From contig SXHN01000069.1 in the NCBI GenBank assembly GCA_005773635.1, forward strand, positions 1 to 34,010: a DNA stretch of 34,010 nucleotides, given 5' to 3'. The position numbers and the translations under genes were made by a program. How positions within the stretch are numbered: the first letter of the stretch is position 1; each line of letters starts with the position of its first letter. The notes beneath the pieces were generated by a model that worked only from the letters and a program-made list of their open reading frames with translations, was not told the DNA's origin and did not search any database. Below are positions 8,881-17,289 of the stretch, piece after piece. Source of the stretch: Actinomycetota bacterium (GTDB taxonomy: Bacteria > Actinomycetota > Acidimicrobiia > IMCC26256 > PALSA-610).

Positions 8881-10143
8881 CTACGCGTGAGCTGCTGCGA
8901 AATCAGATGCTTCGAACGGGCCAACTACAGCCAACGATCTCGGTTGATCCCGCAACACACGGTCAACCACTCGAGCCACATCATCGAGCGTCACACGATC
9001 AACTCTGGCCGCCAACTCATCAAGGCTAGGGATTTCGCCGTCGACAAGTTCGCCACGTCCAAGGCGGCGCATCCGCGAGGATGAAGTTTCCAGCGACATG
9101 ACGAGCGAACCTTTGAGACTGCTCTTCGCCGCATCAAGCTCCGTTGTCGTTACCGAGCCATCACGAATCAGCCGATCCAGTTGCGCGTGAATCACCTCAA
9201 GGGTCTCGTGCACGCGCTCCACAGCGGTGCCGGCATAGATCCCCAGAAATCCGGCGTCTTCATAGGCGGCTCGAAAGGAGTACACCGAGTACGCCAAACC
9301 CCGCATCTCGCGCACTTCTTGAAACAACCGCGACGACATCCCCCCACCTACAACATGATTGAGCACCGTGAAGGCGTAACGGTCGTCGTCATGCTGAGCG
9401 AAACCCCGTGTGCCCATCACCAGATGGGCTTGTTCAGTGTCGCGCTCAATCAAACCGAGGGGCTTGGTCACGCCAGCATCAGCATTCGTGCGAGCCGGGC
9501 GATGTGCCGATGTCTGCGGAGCATTGTTGCCAACGAGCGTCGCAAACTGATCGTGGTCGAGGTCACCCGCAGCCGCAAATACGACATTGCTCGGCACGTA
9601 GTGGGCTGCGTGATATTCACGAATCGATTCGCGGCTCATCGCCGCAACCGTTTCAGAAAAGCCAATTACTTCACGACCTAGTACGTGCTGCGGAAAGATC
9701 GTCGTGCCGAACAAGTCGTGGACGAGATCATCGGGCGTATCGTCACGCATCCCGATCTCTTCGAGAATCACTTGACGTTCAGTTTCCACTTCGTCGGCGC
9801 GAAACGCAGGGTTCCAGACCACGTCACTCAACACATCAGTTGCGAGCTCAAGGTGCTCACTCGGCACTCGCACGTAAAACACAGTTTGTTCGTGTGAGGT
9901 AAAGGCGTTCATCTCGCCGCCCACATTCTCAATCGTCTCTGCGATTTCGCGTGCCGATCGATCGGCACTGCCTTTGAACAGCAGGTGCTCAAGAAAATGA
10001 CTCGAACCGGCTTGCACGTCGGTCTCGTCACGTGCACCAGTGCCGACCCACGCGCCAATAGTCACCGAACGCAACTGTGCAAGCGTCTCAGTGACTACTC
10101 GCAATCCATTGGGGTGCAGCGAGCGCGCGATCGCGTCAGTCAT
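8881..10143 (-). CDS. M16-family zinc metallopeptidase (PepR-like, pnp-linked)
   Basis: This is a 420-residue single-module M16 (pitrilysin/MPP-like) peptidase. It carries the inverted zinc motif HFLEH (His49, Glu52, His53), with ERQVILEEI following (third zinc ligand near Glu129, about 76 residues on). The C-terminal half has the family substrate-binding stretch RLFQEVREMRGLAYSV. Single-module members work as homodimers or clam-shell pairs on peptides. It lies 82 bp downstream of pnp on the same strand, the position of pepR (Rv2782c) after gpsI in Mycobacterium, so cotranscription is likely. The physiological substrate is unknown. Confidence 0.92.
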   Translation of the reverse strand: MTDAIARSLHPNGLRVVTETLAQLRSVTIGAWVGTGARDETDVQAGSSHFLEHLLFKGSADRSAREIAETIENVGGEMNAFTSHEQTVFYVRVPSEHLELATDVLSDVVWNPAFRADEVETERQVILEEIGMRDDTPDDLVHDLFGTTIFPQHVLGREVIGFSETVAAMSRESIREYHAAHYVPSNVVFAAAGDLDHDQFATLVGNNAPQTSAHRPARTNADAGVTKPLGLIERDTEQAHLVMGTRGFAQHDDDRYAFTVLNHVVGGGMSSRLFQEVREMRGLAYSVYSFRAAYEDAGFLGIYAGTAVERVHETLEVIHAQLDRLIRDGSVTTTELDAAKSSLKGSLVMSLETSSSRMRRLGRGELVDGEIPSLDELAARVDRVTLDDVARVVDRVLRDQPRSLAVVGPFEASDFAAAHA

Positions 10144-10172
10144 ACGAAAGCCTCAATCATTGTGGGCGTATA

Positions 10173-10222
10173 CCAATTGGTTGGGTCGAGCCTCGCGGCC
10201 CGACCCAGTAGACCAAATTGGT
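10173..10222 (-). other. Long imperfect hairpin in the pnp-M16 intercistronic gap
   Basis: The inner arms TGGGTCG and CGACCCA are enclosed by outer arms CCAATTGGT and ACCAAATTGG that pair with one bulge, making an extended stem over about 50 nt. There is no T-run on the minus strand, so it is more likely an mRNA processing or 3'-protecting structure than a terminator. Confidence 0.5.
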
Positions 10223-10225
10223 GAA

Positions 10226-12667
10226 CTAGCGGTTGCGGCCACCGTTGTTACCGCCGCGACGGTTGCGGTCGCCGCCACGACGCGGGCCGCGATCGCCACC
10301 ACCAGCGCCGCGCTCGGCTTCGGGGCCGAGGTCACCGAACTCGCCCGATGCATCGCCTTCCCAAGCCGACTCGAAGCTCACGGTCGCAACCCCACTCGAA
10401 GCCGCAGGGGCTTCCGCGCGGGCAGGGCGGTCGCCGCCGTCGCGGCTCGGGGCTGAGGCTCCGCCGGTGCCAGCGTCGCCACTGTCATCGCCGGTCAGCG
10501 TCAATGAAAGTTTGCCGTTTTGATCGATGTCATCAACGCGAACTTCGATTTCGTCGCCGAGGTTCACCACGTCTTCAACTCGGTCGATGCGCTTGCCGCG
10601 ACCCAACTTTGAGATGTGAATCAATCCGTCACGACCAGGCAAGATGTTGACGAACGCACCGAACTTGGTGATGTTTACAACCTTGCCGAGGTACGTACCG
10701 CCAAGTTCCGCAGTTGGCGGATCGAGGATGAGCATGATCCGACGCTGTGCTTCTTCGACGCGAGCCGACTCTTTCGATCCAATTGACACGATACCCACCA
10801 TGCCGTCGTCACTGACCGCGATGTCGGCACCGGTGTCTTGCTGAATTGTGTTGATGACCTTGCCTTTGGGCCCAATCACCTCACCGATTTTGTCCATCGG
10901 AATTTCGAAGCTGATGATCTTCGGCGCACTGTCACGAACTTCTTCACGCGGTGCGTCGATGGCTTCTGCCATCGTGCTCAAGATCTTTAAACGGGCTTCC
11001 TTGGCCTGCTGGAGCGCAGCGGCCAAAACGTCGGCTGGGATCCCTGAAATCTTCGTATCAAGCTGCAGCGCGGTGACAAACTCACTGGTGCCCGCGACCT
11101 TGAAGGCCATGTCGCCAAACGCGTCTTCGGCACCAAGAATGTCGGTAAGGGTGGTGTATTTGCCCTCGGCGAACACCAAGCCCATCGCGATACCGGCTAC
11201 AGGAGCTTTGATCGGTACACCGGCGTCCATCAGCGACAACGTTGAGCCGCACACTGAGGCCATCGAAGTGGAGCCGTTGGAAGCCAACACGTCGCTCACA
11301 ACCCGCAGTGCGTACGGCCATTCTTCAACCGTTGGAAGCACTGGTACGAGTGCGCGTTCCGCAAGTGCACCGTGGCCAATTTCGCGGCGTTTCGGCGAGC
11401 CGACGCGCCCAGTTTCTCCGGTGGAGAATGGTGCGAAGTTGTAGTGGTGCATGTATCGCTTCTTGTCGTCAAGCGACAAGGTATCGACCATCTGTTCCAT
11501 CCGCATCATGCCCAGCGTCGTCACCGACAACACTTGAGTTTCACCACGTTGGAACAAGCCAGTGCCATGCGCGGTGCTGAGGATGCCAACTTCTGCGCTC
11601 AGCGGACGAAGTTCGGCAACCCCACGGCCGTCGATGCGAGCACCTTCATTAACAATCCGGCTCCGCACAACTTTCTTTTGCACGCTGCGCGACGCTCGCT
11701 TCACTTGCGCTGACCGATCAGCAAACGCGCCAGGAGCATCCGAGGTACCGACCAGCGCAACCAGAAGGTCACTGTCGATTTCGCCGAGCTTTTCGTTTCG
11801 GTCGTGCTTGTCCGCGATTTTCATTGCTTCGGCAATCGGTGCGGATGCATGAGCTTCCACTGCAGCGAAGACGTCGTCGTCGTAGTCGGTGTGCACTTGG
11901 TAATCGATCGTTTCGATCTTGCCGTGCGCGGCTTCGACTTTGGCCTTGAGTTGCAACTGCAATTGCACCGACGCGGCGATCCACTGCTTTGACTCTTCGA
12001 GACCCTGAGCAATGATGGCTTCGTCGACCTTCGGCGCACCGTCTTCGTACAATTCCCATGAGCGCTTGGTGCCACCGGCTTCGACCATCATGATCGCAAC
12101 ATCGCCGTCGTCAAGTTGACGCCCCGCAACCACGATCTCGAACGTCGAGCGCTCGCCCTCTTGGAACGTTGGGTGCGCGACCCACTCTCCATCGAGGTGT
12201 GCCAAACGCACGGCGCCAACCGGGCCGTCGAACGGGATCCCGCTGATCATCAACGCTGCCGAAGCTGCGTTAATCGACGGAACGTCGTGCGGATTCTCAA
12301 GGTCGACACCCAAAATGGTGGCGACAACCTGAACTTCGTTGCGGAAACCTTCGGGAAAGCTCGGGCGCAACGGACGGTCGGTCAGGCGACAGGTCAAGAT
12401 CGCTTGTTCACCAGGACGACCTTCACGACGAAAAAACGAGCCGGGGATCTTTCCGGCCGCGTACATACGTTCTTCGACCTCAACGGTGAGCGGGAAGAAG
12501 TCGATGCCGTCCCGTGGCTTCGAGGTACAGACGGTGCTGAGCAACGTCGTCTCGCCGATTTTGCAGAGCACGGCCCCGTCGGCGAGATTTGCCAGCTTTC
12601 CAGTTTCGAACGACATTTCAAGGCCGTCGGCATTCACCGGGCCAGATACACGAATGGCGTCACCCAT
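10226..12667 (-). CDS. pnp: Polyribonucleotide nucleotidyltransferase (PNPase)
   Basis: PNPase degrades RNA 3'-5' by phosphorolysis as a trimer. The 813-residue protein has two RNase PH cores: FFRREGRPGEQAILTCRLTD at 78-97, and the second core with RGETQ and SNGSTSMASVCGSTLSLMDAG. These are followed by KH (about 585-648, IGEVIGPKGK) and S1 (about 653-725, GKVVNITKFGAFVNILPGRD). A 75-residue Gly/Arg/Asp-rich tail beyond S1 makes it longer than typical (700-750). Oddity: the second-core metal motif reads GDMAFKVAG, with Ala521 where E. coli and mycobacterial enzymes have a catalytic Asp (GDMDFK). GAGAGGAG lies about 10 nt before ATG. It follows rpsO as in most bacteria. Confidence 0.96.
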   Translation of the reverse strand: MGDAIRVSGPVNADGLEMSFETGKLANLADGAVLCKIGETTLLSTVCTSKPRDGIDFFPLTVEVEERMYAAGKIPGSFFRREGRPGEQAILTCRLTDRPLRPSFPEGFRNEVQVVATILGVDLENPHDVPSINAASAALMISGIPFDGPVGAVRLAHLDGEWVAHPTFQEGERSTFEIVVAGRQLDDGDVAIMMVEAGGTKRSWELYEDGAPKVDEAIIAQGLEESKQWIAASVQLQLQLKAKVEAAHGKIETIDYQVHTDYDDDVFAAVEAHASAPIAEAMKIADKHDRNEKLGEIDSDLLVALVGTSDAPGAFADRSAQVKRASRSVQKKVVRSRIVNEGARIDGRGVAELRPLSAEVGILSTAHGTGLFQRGETQVLSVTTLGMMRMEQMVDTLSLDDKKRYMHHYNFAPFSTGETGRVGSPKRREIGHGALAERALVPVLPTVEEWPYALRVVSDVLASNGSTSMASVCGSTLSLMDAGVPIKAPVAGIAMGLVFAEGKYTTLTDILGAEDAFGDMAFKVAGTSEFVTALQLDTKISGIPADVLAAALQQAKEARLKILSTMAEAIDAPREEVRDSAPKIISFEIPMDKIGEVIGPKGKVINTIQQDTGADIAVSDDGMVGIVSIGSKESARVEEAQRRIMLILDPPTAELGGTYLGKVVNITKFGAFVNILPGRDGLIHISKLGRGKRIDRVEDVVNLGDEIEVRVDDIDQNGKLSLTLTGDDSGDAGTGGASAPSRDGGDRPARAEAPAASSGVATVSFESAWEGDASGEFGDLGPEAERGAGGGDRGPRRGGDRNRRGGNNGGRNR

Positions 12668-12690
12668 GGGTGCACGCTCCTCTCATTGAT

Positions 12691-12711
12691 ACCCACACGC
12701 TTCGCGTGGGT
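12691..12711 (-). promoter_or_regulatory. Hairpin in the pnp 5' leader next to the ribosome binding site
   Basis: ACCCAC and GTGGGT pair (6 bp), with a further 2 bp after one mismatch and a 3-nt loop. It ends about 7 nt before the GAGAGGAG ribosome site of pnp (12677-12684). E. coli PNPase controls its own mRNA through a leader stem; a similar role here is only a possibility. Confidence 0.4.
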
Positions 12712-12907
12712 GTTGTGGTGCCTTGGAGAGGAGACGTTCCCAGTGGTCAGCGTCTCGGTGCGGGACTCTGTCAAACGACAGCGGTGCCGAGGCGGTGGCA
12801 ACCGGCAACCTCCACCTCTTCGCAAAGCAGTGGATTGTTGCTTCGATTGCGCCCGGACCTCACTACGGGCTTCTGAATGAGCTCAGAAACAGTCACGACG
12901 CCAGACG

Positions 12908-12938
12908 CAAAACGAGGAGTGCAGTTTTGCACTCCTCG
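12908..12938 (-). terminator. Rho-independent terminator after rpsO
   Basis: On the minus strand a perfect 11-bp stem (CGAGGAGTGCA / TGCACTCCTCG) with a 4-nt loop is followed by TTTTG, starting 5 nt after the rpsO stop. It should end or attenuate transcription between rpsO and pnp, so pnp probably also has its own promoter within 12685-12907. Confidence 0.85.
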
Positions 12939-12943
12939 CGGTG

Positions 12944-13201
12944 TTAGCGGCGGATACCCAGTTTGGCGATCAACGTACGGTACCCCTCGACATCATTGCC
13001 TTTGAGGTAGTCGAGCAATCGCCGACGTCGCCCCACCAGCATCAACAGGCCTCGACGAGAGTGATGGTCCTTTTTATGGGACTTCAGGTGCTCGGTAAGG
13101 TGTTGAATACGTTCGGTGAGCAACGCGATCTGGACCTCCGTCGACCCAGTATCTGAGTCGTGGCGGCGGTGTTCGGAGATCGTGGCGGTCTTGTTCGGCA
13201 T
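12944..13201 (-). CDS. rpsO: 30S ribosomal protein S15
   Basis: The 85-residue protein is a small-subunit protein that binds the central domain of 16S rRNA and bridges to 23S. Recognisable S15 segments are [34 protein letters not shown] and [13 protein letters not shown]. Length matches the family (about 89). It lies between ribF and pnp, as in many bacteria, with 140 bp upstream that could hold a leader or promoter, and it ends at a strong hairpin terminator. Confidence 0.97.
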   Translation of the reverse strand: MPNKTATISEHRRHDSDTGSTEVQIALLTERIQHLTEHLKSHKKDHHSRRGLLMLVGRRRRLLDYLKGNDVEGYRTLIAKLGIRR

Positions 13202-13341
13202 GTGCGAAAAAAGCTTTCCCAGATAAACACTTGGCTAGATCAGCTTCGAGACAGCCCCGAAGCGACCTCTGAAGCTACCACGGCACCACAGCCGACGTCG
13301 GATCACCGAATCTCGCCTCGACACCACCGCGATCAGCCCAC

Positions 13342-14310
13342 CTAGGCCATGAGGCGTCGAGTTGCTGCGACGTCAAGACGCATCTGGGCGATCAACGGGT
13401 CAACGCCGTCAAACTTCATCTGGCCCCGGAGGCGGTGGTGGAACCGCACTTCCACCTGCTGGTCATACAGGTCACCGTCGAAGTCCAATATGAACGGCTC
13501 CAACAGTCGCAAGCCTCGTTCGTCGTAAAACGTGGGCCTGCGGCCTAGAGAAATCGCAGCTGGGCGTTCTACGCCTTGCCCATCGACGAAGGTTCCCGCG
13601 TAAACACCGTCCGATGGCAAACAGGCGTTGGCTGCCACTGCAACGTTGGCCGTGGGGTAGCCAAGCTCTCGACCCCGTCGATCACCGCGCTCAACGAGGC
13701 CGCGAACCGAGTGCGGACGGCCAAGCAGTTCCGCGGCGGCGCGCATCTCGCCGTCGGCGACTAGGGCACGCACGCGGGTCGATGAAAAGGGCTGCGCGCC
13801 CGGTTCAGCAGCCACAAGACCAAGGCCAATTACTTCGAAGCCCAAACGAGCACCCATCGCTTCCAGCAGCGCAACGTTGCCAGCGCGACGATGGCCGAAG
13901 TGGAAATCCGCGCCCACGACTACCAACTTGGTGTTGAGCACGCCAACCAACACACCGTTCACGAATTCTTCGGCGGTCTCAGTAGCTCGAACAGCATCGA
14001 ATTTCACCACGACTGCGTGGTCAACCACACCCGTGGCCGCGAGAAGTTCAAGCTTCTGGTCCAACGTGGTGAGCAACAGCGGTGCCGACTCCGGCCGAAC
14101 AATTTCTGCAGGATGGCGATCAAAGGTCACTACGACCGCTTCGAGACCTCGGGCAGTTGCAAGGTCATGGACCAACCGAAGCAACGCTTGATGCCCCCGG
14201 TGTACCCCGTCGTATGCGCCGATCGTGACCACTGCCCCATCGACAATCGCCCCTTCGACAGCATTGGGGTCATGATGAATCTGCATCATGTGCTCGCGGC
14301 TCGACACCAT
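13342..14310 (-). CDS. ribF: Bifunctional riboflavin kinase / FAD synthetase
   Basis: RibF phosphorylates riboflavin to FMN and adenylates it to FAD. The 322-residue protein has an N-terminal nucleotidyltransferase domain (about 22-190) with IGAYDGVHRGHQ (HxGH-like) and ADFHFGHRRAGN. The C-terminal flavokinase domain (about 195-315) has RGRELGYPTANV and SLGRRPTFY. The open frame runs 44 codons into truB. ATG at 14310, 7 nt after the truB stop, gives a normal length and is chosen; ATG at 14289 or 14286 is also possible. Genes truB, ribF and rpsO are tightly packed on the same strand. Confidence 0.94.
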   Translation of the reverse strand: MVSSREHMMQIHHDPNAVEGAIVDGAVVTIGAYDGVHRGHQALLRLVHDLATARGLEAVVVTFDRHPAEIVRPESAPLLLTTLDQKLELLAATGVVDHAVVVKFDAVRATETAEEFVNGVLVGVLNTKLVVVGADFHFGHRRAGNVALLEAMGARLGFEVIGLGLVAAEPGAQPFSSTRVRALVADGEMRAAAELLGRPHSVRGLVERGDRRGRELGYPTANVAVAANACLPSDGVYAGTFVDGQGVERPAAISLGRRPTFYDERGLRLLEPFILDFDGDLYDQQVEVRFHHRLRGQMKFDGVDPLIAQMRLDVAATRRLMA

Positions 14311-14317
14311 ATGCACA

Positions 14318-15241
14318 TCATTGCGCAACGGCGTGAGCGAGCACGACCGCAGGCTTGACGCCACGCGGATCGTCGCGCCGCTCATAGACCGCAACGAGAT
14401 CGCCGCGGGCATTGCGGACTGCGAATGGGCCCGGATGGTCAAACAGCGTCACGGGCAAGAATTCGGAACTCGAAAACGTTGACCCATTGCATATCTTTGC
14501 CAGCTGCTCAGCAGACGGCTCGAAATGGGGCATCGAACGAACTGCTTCCAAGGGAGACAGCACTGCGGCGATTGTGAGGTCGGCGATCTCATCAAGCGAG
14601 CGGCTTTCGTGTTCGCCAAACGCCCCCACCGAAAGCCTCCGCAACGACTCCAGATGCGCGACGCCACCCAGCGCAACACCAAGGTCTGCGGCGAGCGTGC
14701 GGATATACGTGCCGCTGCTGCATTCAACGAACATCGTTGCGGTCTGCGGTTGGGCAGCACATTGCGTTGCTTCAACCTCGATGCGATAAATCGAGACCGG
14801 CCGGGCTTCGCGTGCAATTTCGATGCCTTCCCGCGCGAGTTCGTGCAATCGCTTACCGCCGATTTTGATTGCTGAAACCATCGGAGGAACCTGAAGAATT
14901 TCGCCCTCAAACTGTTGTGTCGCATGGCGAATTTGGAGATCCGTGACATGCATGTCGACCGTCTCGGTAACAACCCCCGCCGCATCGAGAGTGTCGGTCG
15001 CAGTTCCGAAACACACTGTCGCTCGGTAACTCTTTATCGACTCCGACAGATAACGCAACAACCGCGTGGCGTCGCCCAGCCCCACGAGGAGCACGCCAGT
15101 TGCATCGGGGTCGAGTGTGCCAGCATGGCCGACCTGGCGTTGTCCGAAAATCTTGCGGCACCTACTTACAACGTCGTGGCTGGTAATGCCTGCGGGCTTA
15201 TCGATCACAACCAGACCATGCACATTCGCCGGGCGGACCAT
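14318..15241 (-). CDS. truB: tRNA pseudouridine(55) synthase
   Basis: TruB makes pseudouridine 55 in the T-loop of tRNAs. The 307-residue protein opens MVRPANVHGLVVIDKPAG, and the catalytic Asp44 is in VGHAGTLDPDATGVL. VPPMVSAIKIGGKRLHELAREG and CSSGTYIRTLAADLG follow, all typical of the family. The frame is open 41 codons further upstream into nrnA, but ATG at 15241 is 4 nt after the nrnA stop and gives the family N-terminus, so I use it. It is a member of the rbfA-nrnA-truB-ribF operon. Confidence 0.96.
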   Translation of the reverse strand: MVRPANVHGLVVIDKPAGITSHDVVSRCRKIFGQRQVGHAGTLDPDATGVLLVGLGDATRLLRYLSESIKSYRATVCFGTATDTLDAAGVVTETVDMHVTDLQIRHATQQFEGEILQVPPMVSAIKIGGKRLHELAREGIEIAREARPVSIYRIEVEATQCAAQPQTATMFVECSSGTYIRTLAADLGVALGGVAHLESLRRLSVGAFGEHESRSLDEIADLTIAAVLSPLEAVRSMPHFEPSAEQLAKICNGSTFSSSEFLPVTLFDHPGPFAVRNARGDLVAVYERRDDPRGVKPAVVLAHAVAQ

Positions 15242-15245
15242 CGAT

Positions 15246-16229
15246 CTACACGGCTTGCGCGAGCGCGGCACGAATGCGGCCGACAATCGCTTCAGCCGGG
15301 TCGCGGCTCGAGAATCCTGCCGCGAATCGGTGACCACCTCCAGCGTTGCATTGCGCGATCGCACACACGTCGACAGATCCGAGGCTGCGCAAACTGACTC
15401 GAAACGTGCCGTCGACGTCTTGTTTGAGCACCGCGCTCACTTCAGCTTCACGCGTCCGACGCACCACATCGATCAGGCCTTCGACTTCTTCCATGGTCAC
15501 GCCGAATTCGTCAAGGTCCTTCTGCAACACGACTGTGCAGACAAAGCGTTCGTCGACAAACAGTTCCGCGCGTTGTACGACTGTCGCCATGAGCTGCAAA
15601 TACGCGAACCGATGCTCTTCGAACAATGTGCGTGAAAGATCGGGAATCGGCACATCGAAGCGGGCCAATTCCGCGGCTAGCTCGAACACCTCGGGCGTGG
15701 TACTCGAGTATTGGAAGCGACCAGTGTCGCACACCAAAGCTGCATAAAGGCATACGGCCGCGTCTCGATTAAGCGCAAGGCCTAGTTCGGCGATGAGATC
15801 ACGCACCACGACACCACTCGCCGCGGCGTTCGGGTCGATGACATTGATTGTGCCGTACCGCTCGTTGCTCAGGTGATGGTCCACGACGATGAGTTCGCCT
15901 GCGGCAATCGCGGGCGCGCCGAGGTCGCCGAGTCGGCCGAGCGAGCCACAATCGAACGTGATCATCACTTCCGGTGCTTTCGGGAATTCAGCCGGTGGGA
16001 TGATCAGGTCGAGACCGATGAGCTCCCGATAGTGCGGAGCAATGACAAAAGGTTCAGAAAACGAACAGACCGAGCGAATGCCCGCGGCCTGCAACACATG
16101 GTGGAGCCCCAGCATCGAGCCCAGCGCGTCGCCGTCGGGGGTGACGTGGCACGCCAACGCGACCTCCGTCGCTGCTCGTATTGCGCGCGCCGCGGATTGC
16201 AGTGCGACACGGTAACTAGCTTCGGTCAC
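15246..16229 (-). CDS. nrnA: DHH/DHHA1 phosphoesterase, NrnA-like oligoribonuclease / pAp phosphatase
   Basis: NrnA proteins degrade nanoRNA and dephosphorylate 3'-phosphoadenosine 5'-phosphate (pAp). The 327-residue protein has HVTPDGDALGS (28-38) and FDCGS. The DHH triad is in VVDHHLSNERYG (117-119), and the DHHA1 substrate glycines are in GGGHRFAAGF near residue 300. It starts at GTG, whose GTGA overlaps the rbfA stop, indicating translational coupling. The same neighbour order is known from Mycobacterium (Rv2838c-Rv2837c). The pAp activity would link to the sulfate genes in this window only if CysC/PAPS is used; that is inference. Confidence 0.92.
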   Translation of the reverse strand: MTEASYRVALQSAARAIRAATEVALACHVTPDGDALGSMLGLHHVLQAAGIRSVCSFSEPFVIAPHYRELIGLDLIIPPAEFPKAPEVMITFDCGSLGRLGDLGAPAIAAGELIVVDHHLSNERYGTINVIDPNAAASGVVVRDLIAELGLALNRDAAVCLYAALVCDTGRFQYSSTTPEVFELAAELARFDVPIPDLSRTLFEEHRFAYLQLMATVVQRAELFVDERFVCTVVLQKDLDEFGVTMEEVEGLIDVVRRTREAEVSAVLKQDVDGTFRVSLRSLGSVDVCAIAQCNAGGGHRFAAGFSSRDPAEAIVGRIRAALAQAV

Positions 16230-16585
16230 TCGTCGTCGAGGGTGTCGTGGCGACGCCCGCCCTCGGCAAGAATTTGTTCAATTCGGTTGCCCGCTTCAAT
16301 CGAAGGATCCGCAACGAATACCAGCTTCGGCACCTGGCGCACCCGCATGCCATTACCCAGCACGCTGCGCAGATGAGGAGCCGACGAGTCGAGTGCTCGC
16401 TGGGCGTCGGGAGAATTCATCGATGAATAAAACACCGTCGCCGAAGAAAGGTCGTTCAACACGTTGACCCCAGTAATCGTCACCATTTCAAGGCGAGGGT
16501 CCGACATGCGTTCAAGTTCATTGGCCACGACTTCGTGCACCACCTCGTTGAGGCGAGCAGTGCGTGGATATCGCTTACCGGGCAT
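16226..16585 (-). CDS. rbfA: 30S ribosome-binding factor
   Basis: RbfA assists late 30S maturation by binding near helix 1 of 16S rRNA. The 119-residue protein has RTARLNEVVHEVVANELERM, DPRLEMVTITGVNVLNDLS and LRSVLGNGMRVRQVPKLVFV, all characteristic. Length is normal. It is the first gene of the - strand block that runs to the M16 protease. In most bacteria it directly follows infB; here a 4.4-kb + strand island separates the two, so it must use a promoter in the 221-bp divergent gap (16586-16806). I could not assign -10/-35 elements there with confidence. Confidence 0.95.
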   Translation of the reverse strand: MPGKRYPRTARLNEVVHEVVANELERMSDPRLEMVTITGVNVLNDLSSATVFYSSMNSPDAQRALDSSAPHLRSVLGNGMRVRQVPKLVFVADPSIEAGNRIEQILAEGGRRHDTLDDE

Positions 16586-16806
16586 CGGACCAGACTACCG
16601 GCGGAGGTCGCATCAACCCCGAGCAGTAACCGATGTACAGCTTGCGCGAGGCGACCGGAGGAGCCCAAGGGCAGGAATGAGCGAATTGAGTCCGAAGAGA
16701 GCTCGCAGCGTCGGGCGAACAAAGGCGCAACATACAAGCAATCTGTTGCAAATTGGACGCCTACGGTGTCGTTAGGGGTATGAGCAGACACATGGGAGCT
16801 AACACC

Positions 16807-17289
16807 ATGCAACGAGCGCCACAATGGGACGAACCGTTGCTATCGCAACTTCGTAATTTGTACGAGCCGTTACGGCGCTTCGCAGCCATCGTTGGCCGCG
16901 TCGACGTCGAACCGGACGACCTCGTGCAAGAGGCGTTCACTCGATTCTTGAGCGGTGATCGATCGGCGGTGATCGATATCGGCGCCTACCTGCGTCGATC
17001 CATCGTGAACCTCGCAACGAACGAACGGCGTCGCAACCGTCGGGCCGAGGCCGCGCATATCCGGCTCGGAGCCGTCGACGGCGTCGACGACAACTACCCA
17101 TCAGCACTTTCAGACCTATTGGCGATCGACGCCCGGGACCGAGGCTTGTTGTACATGGTCGACGTCGAGGGATTCCCAACTCAAGACGCCGCACAAGCGT
17201 GCGGCATGTCTGGACCGGCGGCGCGTATGGCGCTGTCACGCGCCCGCAAAGCACTTCGGGGCTCGATTGAAATGGAGCAAGGACGATGA
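16807..17289 (+). CDS. ECF-like RNA polymerase sigma factor
   Basis: This is a small sigma-70-family protein of 160 residues. Region 2 is seen in LRRFAAIVG and DDLVQEAFTRFLSG (37-50) with AYLRRSIVNLATNERRRNRR (60-79). Region 4 HTH is in LLYMVDVEGFPTQDAAQACG and SGPAARMALSRARKALRG (135-152). I chose ATG at 16807 because GGGAG sits 8 nt upstream; in-frame ATGs at 16780 and 16792 and a TTG at 16753 are less well placed. The stop overlaps the next gene's ATG (ATGA), the usual coupling of a sigma factor to its regulator. Region 2 is divergent and I cannot assign an ECF group. Confidence 0.85.
   Translation: MQRAPQWDEPLLSQLRNLYEPLRRFAAIVGRVDVEPDDLVQEAFTRFLSGDRSAVIDIGAYLRRSIVNLATNERRRNRRAEAAHIRLGAVDGVDDNYPSALSDLLAIDARDRGLLYMVDVEGFPTQDAAQACGMSGPAARMALSRARKALRGSIEMEQGR

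Noticed and set aside
12769-12774. TTGACA on the minus strand upstream of pnp as a -35 box
   Set aside because: The hexamer is perfect, but no acceptable -10 box lies 16-19 nt downstream, so I do not call a promoter.
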